The position numbers and the translations under genes are program-made. Shown piece by piece: positions 55,172 through 62,007 of a stretch of 64,000 nucleotides of DNA. The notes beneath the pieces were generated by a model. It worked only from the letters and a program-made list of their open reading frames with translations. It had not been told where the DNA came from and made no database searches. Origin of the DNA: DAITAZ01 sp036824045 (GTDB lineage: Bacteria > Pseudomonadota > Gammaproteobacteria > Burkholderiales > Rhodocyclaceae); contig DAITAZ010000006.1 of NCBI GenBank assembly GCA_036824045.1, forward strand, positions 39,491 through 103,490, in the 5' to 3' direction. Each line of letters begins with the position of its first letter. The stretch's first letter is position 1.

Positions 55172-56110
55172 ATGATTAAAGCAAGATTTGTTCCGTTGTT
55201 CATGGGCGTGCTGTTTTGCCTCATCGATGGCGTGGGGGGCGCGGCAGCTTGCCCAACGCCGCGGCTGGAGCGCGTGGCTCCGGGGGTTTTCCGGGTGGCC
55301 GGTAGCGGAGGCGAGCCGACGGCGGAGAACTGTGGGCGAGTTGCCAACGCCGGCGTGCTCGTGGGGCCGGGCGGCGCGGTGGTGATCGACCCGGGACCCT
55401 CCCGGCGCGCGGGCAAGGCGCTGGCGCAGGCGGTGCAGCGGGTGACCGGGCGAGGGGTGGTGGCCGTCATCAATACCCATGCCCACCCGGAACACGTGCT
55501 GGGCAACAGCGCGTGGAGGGTGCCAGTGTGGGCGAGCGGGGTGGCGGCCGACCTCATGGCCCGCCGCTGTGAGCAGTGCCTGAAGCGCCTGACGGGCGAG
55601 ATTGGCCAAGGGGAGATGGCTGGCACGCGCATCCGCTTGCCAACCCAACGGGTGACGGGCCCCACCCGCGTTGTCCTTGCCGGGCGGAGCCTGCTTCTGC
55701 TGCCGTTTGCTCATGCCCATACCCCGGGGGATCTTGCGATTCTGGATGACGCAAGCGGAGTCCTGTTTGCAGGCGATCTTGCCTGGGGGGACGCAGTGCC
55801 GGCGCTGCGGGAAGCCAGCCTTGCCGGGTGGAAGCAGGCCATTGGCGCTTTGCTGGCTTTGCGCCCGGGCCTTGTGGTGCCTGGCCATGGCGCGGAGGCA
55901 GGGGGTGCGGTTATTGCTGACACAGCGGCCTACTTGAATGCGCTGGAGCAGGCTGTCCAGGCTGAACTGGATGCAGGCGGTGATTTGAGCCAGGTGACGG
56001 ATCGCGTGGTGCTCCCCCCGTGGGCGGGCAAGGCGGGCTACGGACGCGAGCATCGCGCCAACGTGAACCGGGTGTTCCTGGAACTGGAAGCTGCGGCCTT
56101 CGAGCGTTGA
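55172..56110 (+). CDS. Quinoprotein relay metallo-hydrolase 2
   Basis: A 312-residue exported metallo-beta-lactamase-fold protein with the metal motif NTHAHPEHVLGNS (HxHxxH, with Glu at the usual Asp position), FAGDLAWG and VPGHG. The N-terminal 25 residues form a signal peptide. It belongs to the second group of quinoprotein-associated zinc hydrolases; its substrate is unknown. It is divergent from tonB. Confidence 0.83.
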   Translation: MIKARFVPLFMGVLFCLIDGVGGAAACPTPRLERVAPGVFRVAGSGGEPTAENCGRVANAGVLVGPGGAVVIDPGPSRRAGKALAQAVQRVTGRGVVAVINTHAHPEHVLGNSAWRVPVWASGVAADLMARRCEQCLKRLTGEIGQGEMAGTRIRLPTQRVTGPTRVVLAGRSLLLLPFAHAHTPGDLAILDDASGVLFAGDLAWGDAVPALREASLAGWKQAIGALLALRPGLVVPGHGAEAGGAVIADTAAYLNALEQAVQAELDAGGDLSQVTDRVVLPPWAGKAGYGREHRANVNRVFLELEAAAFER

Positions 56111-56162
56111 CAGCGCACCGCCGCGCCGCGTCCGGGCTTTCCCCAGCAGTGGGCCGCGCCGC

Positions 56163-58190
56163 CTAGTGGGGGCCGTGTCCTTGCCGGAGCTTGCGGTAAA
56201 TGGTGTTCCTGCTGATGCCCAGCTTGCGCGCAGTGGCCGAAACATTGCCCCCCGTGGCATCGAGGGTGCGCTGGATAGCGGTGAATTCGATGTCTTCCAG
56301 CCGGGCGTCTTCCCGCAGCAGCGGCTGGGGCGACGGACTGCCGCCTTCCTCGGGCTCGGCAGCCATCTCCAGGTCTTCCAGGAAGTCGTCCGGGAGGTGC
56401 TCCCGGGCAATACAGGCTGCGTCGTCCGCCATCACCAGCGCGGTGCGCAGCACATTGGCTAACTGCCGGCAGTTGCCCGGCCACGGGTGGCGTCGGAAGA
56501 GATCCAGCACGTCCGGCGCGATCCGCACGCCGGGAGAGGCTTCCAGTTCCCGCTGCAGGATGCGGTCCACCACGGCTTCCAGGTCGCTGCGCATGCGCAG
56601 CGGTGGCAGGGTGATCAAGAGGCCATTGAGGCGGTAGTACAAGTCCTCCCGGAAAAGCTCCCGGGCGATCAGTTCCTTGAGCTTGCGGTGCGTGGCGCAG
56701 ATGATCGATACATCGATGGGCGTGCTTTTGGTGCTACCCAGCGGGGTGACCACCCGCTCCTGAAGTACGCGCAGGAGCCGCGCCTGCAGGGCGAGCGGCA
56801 TGTCGCCGATCTCATCCAGGAACAGCGTGCCGCCGTGAGCGGCAACGATCTTGCCGTGGTTGCCGCGCTTGCGCGCCCCGGTGAACGCGCCCTCCTCGTA
56901 ACCGAACAGTTCGGACTCAATCAGGCTTTCCGGAATCGAGGCGCAGTTGACGGCGACAAACGGCCCGTTGCGGCGGGGCGAGTCGGCATGAATGGCCCGG
57001 GCGAGCAACTCCTTGCCGGTGCCGGTTTCCCCCTGGATGAGCAGGGCAATGTCCCGCCCCACGACCTTGCGGATCTTGGCGAGCGCGGCATCCACCTGGC
57101 TATCCCCCGTGCTGAGCGAGGCCAGTGACGGGGATTTGTGCTCGGATAGCCCCGAGGTGTTGAGGCGGGGCTGCGCGGAGGACAGGGACGGGCGCTGGGC
57201 GGCCGGCTCCGCCTCGAACGTCCGTGGCGCCTTGTCCTGGAGGTGGAAGTAGATGTTGTTTCCCATGCGTGTGGCGAGCCCCAGTCGGGCGCGAGCCATC
57301 ACGCGGACGCCTGCGGGAAGATTCAGGGGGATCAGCCCGTTTCCGTGGGTGCGGATGTGATCCATGAGCGCCGAGACGGGGATGCCGAACAATGACGGGA
57401 AGGTGTGGCTGCGCAGCCCGTTCAGCCCGATGCCCAGTTGGAACAAGCCGCTCTTGTTGGCCGAAAGCAGGGTGCCATCCGGCTGGAAGGCGACCATGCC
57501 CTGGCACAGGGTGCCAATGAACTCCGGCCGGCTGTGAAACTCCAGCACGATGGTGTCGGCAAAGGCGTTACTGAAAAGATGGTTCTCGATCAGTTGGCCA
57601 GACATGCGCACCAGCGCAAGGGTGTGCCGCTGGTAGCTGCGCCAATCCCCCGAAACGTCGAGCGAACCGATGGTCTTGCCATAAGGGTCGGCGATCGGCA
57701 CAGCCGAGCAGGTAAGGCAGTGATTGACCCGGAGGAAGTGCTCCGGGCCGTGAACGAGCGTCGGTTCGCCGCTGGCCAGTGCCGTGCCCACGGCATTGGT
57801 ACCTATGCTTTGCTCCGACCAGTTGACGCCGGGGCGCAGAGCCACCTTCTCGGCGCGGGCGAGAAAGTCGTCGTCGCCCAATGCGTGGAGGATCAAGCCC
57901 CGGCTGTCGGTGAGGATGATCATGCTTTGGGTGCCGACGATTTGCTCGTACAGCGTCTCCATGACCGGGCGCGCGCAACTGTAGAGCGACTGACCGGCTT
58001 CCCGCGCAGCCTCCAGATGGCCTCGCGGAAGCGGGTCGAACTCCGGACGGTGATCCTCCGCAAGTCCGAAGGACTGGCTGCGTTTCCAGGAGTCCGCAAT
58101 CAGGCTGTCCAGCGATTCGACCGGAATCCGCCCGGTGGAGCGAAAACTGTCGTGTGCAGCACGGGCTCTCTGCGCGTCAGGAATATGCAT
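56163..58190 (-). CDS. Sigma-54-dependent AcoR-type transcriptional activator
   Basis: A 675-residue enhancer-binding protein. Order: N-terminal GAF-like sensor (about 65-215, SEQSIGTNAVGTALASGEPT typical of AcoR), a PAS-like part (220-300), AAA+ domain with Walker A GETGTGKE and the sigma-54 loop GAFTGA (434-439), and Fis-type HTH at the end (GGNVSATARKLGISRNTIYRKL). ATG 58190 is preceded by GGTGGAG; a TTG 18 bases upstream is the alternative. It is divergent from pedF, which has a sigma-54 promoter, so it is the likely activator. Confidence 0.93.
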   Translation of the reverse strand: MHIPDAQRARAAHDSFRSTGRIPVESLDSLIADSWKRSQSFGLAEDHRPEFDPLPRGHLEAAREAGQSLYSCARPVMETLYEQIVGTQSMIILTDSRGLILHALGDDDFLARAEKVALRPGVNWSEQSIGTNAVGTALASGEPTLVHGPEHFLRVNHCLTCSAVPIADPYGKTIGSLDVSGDWRSYQRHTLALVRMSGQLIENHLFSNAFADTIVLEFHSRPEFIGTLCQGMVAFQPDGTLLSANKSGLFQLGIGLNGLRSHTFPSLFGIPVSALMDHIRTHGNGLIPLNLPAGVRVMARARLGLATRMGNNIYFHLQDKAPRTFEAEPAAQRPSLSSAQPRLNTSGLSEHKSPSLASLSTGDSQVDAALAKIRKVVGRDIALLIQGETGTGKELLARAIHADSPRRNGPFVAVNCASIPESLIESELFGYEEGAFTGARKRGNHGKIVAAHGGTLFLDEIGDMPLALQARLLRVLQERVVTPLGSTKSTPIDVSIICATHRKLKELIARELFREDLYYRLNGLLITLPPLRMRSDLEAVVDRILQRELEASPGVRIAPDVLDLFRRHPWPGNCRQLANVLRTALVMADDAACIAREHLPDDFLEDLEMAAEPEEGGSPSPQPLLREDARLEDIEFTAIQRTLDATGGNVSATARKLGISRNTIYRKLRQGHGPH

Positions 58191-58311
58191 TGCCAGGGTC
58201 TCCACCAACGTCCGAATGTCATGGTCTGGTCTTCGGCCAGCTTAGACTTAATTGAATGAGTTCGATGAAACTAGCACGCCCAACGCGATCGCACAACTAG
58301 GGCTTTGCCGT

Positions 58312-58360
58312 TGTTCCGTAATGGAGCAGTTGTGCCAACTAGTTGTCCCATAAAGGGAAA
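58312..58360 (+). promoter_or_regulatory. Two activator sites before pedF
   Basis: TGTTCCGTAATGGAGCAG (58312-58329) is almost identical to the site before the PQQ dehydrogenase (44428). A second, TGTCCC-ATAAA-GGGAAA (58344-58360), lies 32 bases downstream. Both sit 45-95 bases before the -24 element. Confidence 0.65.
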
Positions 58361-58404
58361 GACTGAGCAGTCTGAGCACGTGATTTCCCGTGGATAAGGG
58401 TATG

Positions 58405-58419
58405 GGCATGAAATTCGCT
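58405..58419 (+). promoter_or_regulatory. Sigma-54 promoter of pedF
   Basis: GGCATGAAATTCGCT keeps GG and GC at the fixed 10-base spacing and matches 9 of 11 conserved positions after the leading T. The start site would be near 58430, with AGGAG and the GTG start following. Confidence 0.72.
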
Positions 58420-58462
58420 TCAGTGGTCCCACTCATTTACAAACACTTTCAGGAGACATGTT

Positions 58463-58888
58463 GTGGGCAAGCGTTTCGATCGGGTGGCGAAGGGACTGGG
58501 GCTTGGATTCGCGCTAGTGGCGGGTGTGGCCTTCTCCCATGGCGATGTGACGCCTCAGGTGGTGGACACCTCGAAGCTGAAGCAACTGGGCGCCGACTGG
58601 CAGAAGGTCAATCCATACCGCGGGGACCAGGCAGCGATTCAGGTCGGGACTTCCGCCTACACGCAGAATTGCGCTCGCTGCCATGGTCTGGAGGCAGTAA
58701 GCGGGGGGGTGGCGCCTGATTTGCGCAAGCTCGACATCGATCCGGATACCGATGAGTACTTCCGCGAAAGTGTGCGGCGGGGCAAGGTTCGCAACGGCGT
58801 CACCTACATGCCGCCGTTCGAGGGGATTCTGAGCCAGGAGGCCATCTGGTCGATCAAGGCTTATCTCGAAACCCGCCGTGAGCAATAA
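58463..58888 (+). CDS. pedF: Cytochrome c-550 PedF
   Basis: A 141-residue exported monoheme cytochrome: signal peptide ending AGVAFS, then HGDVTPQVVDTSKLKQLGADW, heme motif CARCHG in NCARCHGLEAVSGGVAPDLR and the Met ligand in YMPPFEGIL. PedF is the electron acceptor of PQQ alcohol dehydrogenases. GTG start with AGGAG upstream. Regulated presumably by the divergent AcoR-type activator. Confidence 0.92.
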   Translation: MGKRFDRVAKGLGLGFALVAGVAFSHGDVTPQVVDTSKLKQLGADWQKVNPYRGDQAAIQVGTSAYTQNCARCHGLEAVSGGVAPDLRKLDIDPDTDEYFRESVRRGKVRNGVTYMPPFEGILSQEAIWSIKAYLETRREQ

Positions 58889-58973
58889 GGGTTTCTCGCA
58901 AGTCCGGCCGGCTTTATTCCTGTCCGGGCATTGGGCACACTAGATCAGGTTGTTGATGAGGAGAGCACGATCC

Positions 58974-59789
58974 ATGCTGCGCAAGTCCTTGCTGGCGATG
59001 TGTTTGGCCCTGGCTGCGGGGGCCGTTTCCGCCTATGACCTGGCCGAAGTGAAATCCCGTGGCGTGTTGCGGGTGGCGGTATATAAGGACTTTGCCCCGT
59101 TCTCCGACGAGGGCAAGGGGATCGACAATGATCTGGCGGCCAAACTGGCCGAGAAATTGGGCGTCAAGGTGTCCTTTCTTCCCTTCGATGGGGACGAGAA
59201 CATGGATGACGACCTGCGCAACATGGTCTGGAAGGGGCATTACCTGGGATACGGCCCCGCAGATGTGATGATGCATGCGCCCGTGGATAAGGCTTTCATG
59301 GAGCGCAACGACAAGGTTCAGATCTTTGCCCCGTACTTTCGCGAAACAGTGCAGCTGATGTTCAACACTGAGGTGGTGCCCAAGGTGGAGAGCATGCTGG
59401 CGCTGGAAGGGCTGCCTGTGGGGGTGGAGGACGCGTCAATCGCTTCGATTGCCCTGCTGTCCTACGAGGGAGGCAAGTTCCGCAACAACGTGCGCCACTA
59501 TAAGAGCATGGGGCAGGCGGTCGCCGATCTTAAGGCCGGCAAGCTCGCTGCTGTGCTGGGTATGCGCAGCCAGTTGGAGGCCGCCAAGGGCGGCGCTCCG
59601 GGGGTGGTGATGGCCAATCCGCCCTTGCCCGGGCTGCCGCAGGCGGGCTGGGTGCTGGGCTTGGCGGTCAAGAAAGAGCACGAAGACTTGGCCAAAGCCT
59701 TGCAGAAGGCCATGAACGAATTGGATGCAGATGGCCAGTTGAACCGGGTGTTCGAACAGCATGGCGTTCGCCGGCTGGCACCACTGTGA
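58974..59789 (+). CDS. Quinoprotein-associated periplasmic substrate-binding protein
   Basis: A 271-residue exported type II periplasmic binding protein. Signal peptide ends AGAVSA; the fold shows LRVAVYKDFAPFSDEGKGIDNDLAAKLAEKL, the hinge ALEGLPVGVEDASIASIALL and VLGMRSQLEAAK. This family is found beside PQQ dehydrogenases without an ABC permease, as here. The ligand is unknown; it may bind PQQ, metal or an alcohol. The ATG at 58974 (GAGGAG upstream) is preferred over an in-frame TTG at 58950. Confidence 0.87.
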   Translation: MLRKSLLAMCLALAAGAVSAYDLAEVKSRGVLRVAVYKDFAPFSDEGKGIDNDLAAKLAEKLGVKVSFLPFDGDENMDDDLRNMVWKGHYLGYGPADVMMHAPVDKAFMERNDKVQIFAPYFRETVQLMFNTEVVPKVESMLALEGLPVGVEDASIASIALLSYEGGKFRNNVRHYKSMGQAVADLKAGKLAAVLGMRSQLEAAKGGAPGVVMANPPLPGLPQAGWVLGLAVKKEHEDLAKALQKAMNELDADGQLNRVFEQHGVRRLAPL

Positions 59790-59799
59790 AGGAGGGAGC

Positions 59800-60759
59800 A
59801 TGTCGGTAAGGAGGCTGCTTCAGGCCCTCGCTTTGACGGCGGGGTCGGTGGGGCTGGCAAATGGGGCAGCGTGGGCTGCCCCATTTGCCTATGTGCCCAA
59901 CGAGAAATCCGGGACCGTCTCGGTGATTGATCTGGCGAACAACACCGTGACTGACAGCATCGCAGTCGGCGCTAAGCCCCGGGGGATCGGCATATCGGGT
60001 GATGGCAAGTACCTGTTTGTCAGCGATCAGCCGTCAAGCGCACTTCTTGTGGTGGACCTGCAAAAGAAGGCGGTCGCAAGCAAGATTGAACTGGGCGAAT
60101 CGCCTGAGGGAGTGAGCGTGTCCCCCGACGGCGCTACGGTGGCCGCGGCGGTCGAGGCCTCCAACAGCGTTGTGCTGATAGATGCTGCGAGTGGGAAAGT
60201 GAAGGCAACGGTCAAAACTCGAGGACGGAACCCGGAACACGCCGTGTTCAGCCCGGACGGCCGTTGGCTCTACGTCAGTGCGGAGGAGGCCGATACGGTG
60301 GATGTGGTGGACTTGTCGGCCCGCCGCCAGGTTGCTTCCATCAAGGTTGGGGAGCGCCCCAGGGGGATTGCCTTTACGCCCGACGGCAAGCGCGCTTACG
60401 TGGCATGCGAGAACGCTGACAAGGTGTTCGCCATCGACGTTCCGGGGAAGCGGGTTGTGGCCGAAATTCCCGCTGGGAAAAGGGTGAATGGTGTCGCGAT
60501 GGCGCCCGATGGCCGGATCGTATATGTATCCAATGGCGGGGCAGCAAGTGTGATGGCAATCGATACAGCGCAGGACAGGGTCGTGGCTACGATCCCTGTG
60601 GGGCAGCGTCCGTGGAACATGGCCGTGACCGCGGACGGCACGCGGTTGTTGGTTGCCAACGGCCGCTCAGGCACTGTCTCGGTGATTGATACCGCCAAAG
60701 CTGAAGTGGCTGCGGAGATCAAAGTTGGTGAATTCCCGTGGGGGGTAGCCATCAAGTAA
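59800..60759 (+). CDS. YVTN-type beta-propeller protein of the quinoprotein cluster
   Basis: A 319-residue exported protein; after the signal peptide (ends AAWAA) come seven roughly 42-residue repeats of the YVTN type (GTVSVIDLANNTV, PRGIGISGDGKYLFVSD, and so on), forming a seven-bladed propeller. Members of this group occur with PQQ-dependent catabolism, perhaps as chaperones or carriers; no activity is established. ATG 59800 follows GGAGGGAGC. Together with the upstream gene it probably forms an operon with pedF. Confidence 0.88.
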   Translation: MSVRRLLQALALTAGSVGLANGAAWAAPFAYVPNEKSGTVSVIDLANNTVTDSIAVGAKPRGIGISGDGKYLFVSDQPSSALLVVDLQKKAVASKIELGESPEGVSVSPDGATVAAAVEASNSVVLIDAASGKVKATVKTRGRNPEHAVFSPDGRWLYVSAEEADTVDVVDLSARRQVASIKVGERPRGIAFTPDGKRAYVACENADKVFAIDVPGKRVVAEIPAGKRVNGVAMAPDGRIVYVSNGGAASVMAIDTAQDRVVATIPVGQRPWNMAVTADGTRLLVANGRSGTVSVIDTAKAEVAAEIKVGEFPWGVAIK

Positions 60760-60843
60760 TCCATGCATCTTGACCCTGCTCCGTGATTTCCGCTGCGCCG
60801 ACTCAATTGGAGACTGGCGGCGGCGCGGGGGTAGGGATTCGGT

Positions 60844-60849
60844 TATAAT
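60844..60849 (+). promoter_or_regulatory. -10 element of the 4.5S RNA gene
   Basis: A perfect TATAAT, six bases before the RNA 5' end. No clear -35 hexamer is found 16-18 bases upstream. Confidence 0.65.
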
Positions 60850-60854
60850 GCGTT

Positions 60855-60954
60855 GTGGCGGGTCTCCTCGCATTGTGGGGCGGCAAACCTGGTCAGGTCC
60901 GGAAGGAAGCAGCCATAGTCGTTTTCCGCAAGTGCCGAGGGTCTGGCTCGCCAC
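60855..60954 (+). ncRNA. ffs: 4.5S RNA (signal recognition particle RNA)
   Basis: The highly conserved apical motif GGTCAGGTCCGGAAGGAAGC (60891-60910) with flanking CCTGG/CAGCC is the SRP RNA domain IV that binds Ffh. The ends pair (GTGGCG / CGCCAC), giving a closed hairpin of about 100 bases as in small bacterial SRP RNAs. The exact ends are estimated from this pairing. Confidence 0.95.
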
Positions 60955-61311
60955 CTCTTACTCCCTCCTTGCTGTTTCGTCCTTTCCCTTCGCGCTCGTC
61001 GCCTGACCGGTCAAGTTGCACAGAGTCAGGTCCGTTAGTCCGCTGTCGCTTGCGGGATTTTTCACTTCTGCAAGCTGATCTTGCGTGAGTTGCTGGCCCA
61101 GCGTGATATAGCTCCGTTAAAGGCCCCTCTGTCCTTGGTTTATTCTATGCACCTCTCGCGGGGAAATGCATGGAGAGATGATGTCACCTGATTTTGACCA
61201 GACATCGGAATTAACGTTTGTGCGTTATAAATCAACGGCACGTGTGGTTTTTCACGGGTGTCATGCGGTATGGTCGGCTTAGAATCCATCAGTAACATCG
61301 GAGGTGTGTCA
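60955..61311. other. Intergenic region between ffs and the EPS locus
   Basis: No gene supported. Pyrimidine-rich sequence follows ffs without a clear terminator. The part 61190-61260 is AT-richer and includes TATAAA (61225-61230) as a possible -10, and a GGCACG at 61236 without the matching -12. Probably the EPS promoter region. Confidence 0.4.
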
Positions 61312-61869
61312 ATGAAAAAGAGCGGGAAGTTTTGGTTTGTAATGTTGTGCCAGATGGTGCTGGCGCTGTGCTTCAGCCGACCGGCGTTGGCTCAGGATAC
61401 TGGCTTGTCTTCGTACAAGCTGGGTACTGGAGACGTAATCGCCGTGCGGGTCTACGGTGAAGATGACCTGAGCCGGGACAAGCTTCGGCTGACCGACGCA
61501 GGCACCATCACCTACCCTGTGCTTGGGGAGCTGAAGGTCGCGGGCATGACCGTCGGTGAGTTGCAGAAGTTCATTACCGACAATCTGAAGGGCCGTTACC
61601 TTGTGAATCCGCGAGTGTCGGTAACCGTTGAGGAATACCGCATGTTCTTCGTGAATGGTCAGGTGGCCCGCCCCGGTGGGTATCCGTATCAGCCCGGCCT
61701 CACCGTGCGCAAGGCGGTGCTGTTGGCGGGTGGTCTGACCGAGCGGGCGAGTGAAAGCAAGATCTACCTCATCCGCGAAGGCGACAACAAGCAGAAGCAG
61801 AACAAGGTGGACATGACCATCGAAGTCAAGCCGGGTGATGTGGTGACTGTGGAAGAGAGTTTCTTCTAA
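61312..61869 (+). CDS. Wza-like polysaccharide export protein
   Basis: A 185-residue exported protein of the polysaccharide biosynthesis/export family. Signal peptide ends SRPALA; a Poly_export domain follows (YKLGTGDVIAVRVYGEDDLS, GTITYPVLGELKVAGMTVGEL) and a SLBB-type region (VNGQVARPGGYPYQPGLTVRKAVLLAGG). It lacks a lipobox Cys and the C-terminal amphipathic helix of full Wza, so it may be a short periplasmic/outer-membrane type. RBS GGAGG. First gene of an exopolysaccharide locus. Confidence 0.88.
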   Translation: MKKSGKFWFVMLCQMVLALCFSRPALAQDTGLSSYKLGTGDVIAVRVYGEDDLSRDKLRLTDAGTITYPVLGELKVAGMTVGELQKFITDNLKGRYLVNPRVSVTVEEYRMFFVNGQVARPGGYPYQPGLTVRKAVLLAGGLTERASESKIYLIREGDNKQKQNKVDMTIEVKPGDVVTVEESFF

Positions 61870-61894
61870 GCAGCTCGCGGCGGTACTTCGTTTG

Positions 61895-61921
61895 TTTGAG
61901 GGGCATTTCTCGCCCCTCAAA
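61895..61921. repeat. Perfect 10-bp inverted repeat between EPS genes
   Basis: TTTGAGGGGC / GCCCCTCAAA with a 7-base loop, 25 bases after the Wza-like gene. No T tract follows on the + strand, so it may act as an attenuator or mRNA 3' end rather than a simple terminator. Confidence 0.5.
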
Positions 61922-62007
61922 ATGTCCTCAAGTCTTACCAAGCAGTGCCCGGTGACCTGTCTCCGGGATACGCAGTTTTTCCTTCCTCCTGAGTCAAGAG
62001 AACAAGT

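Noticed and set aside
42600..60800. pqqA or other PQQ biosynthesis genes in the quinoprotein cluster
   Set aside because: Searched the intergenic regions for a short peptide with the Glu-x3-Tyr core and for pqqBCDE-like proteins; none found in the window.
61235..61250. Sigma-54 promoter before the EPS genes (GGCACGTGTGGTTTTT)
   Set aside because: The -24 half fits but there is no GC at the required 10-base spacing.
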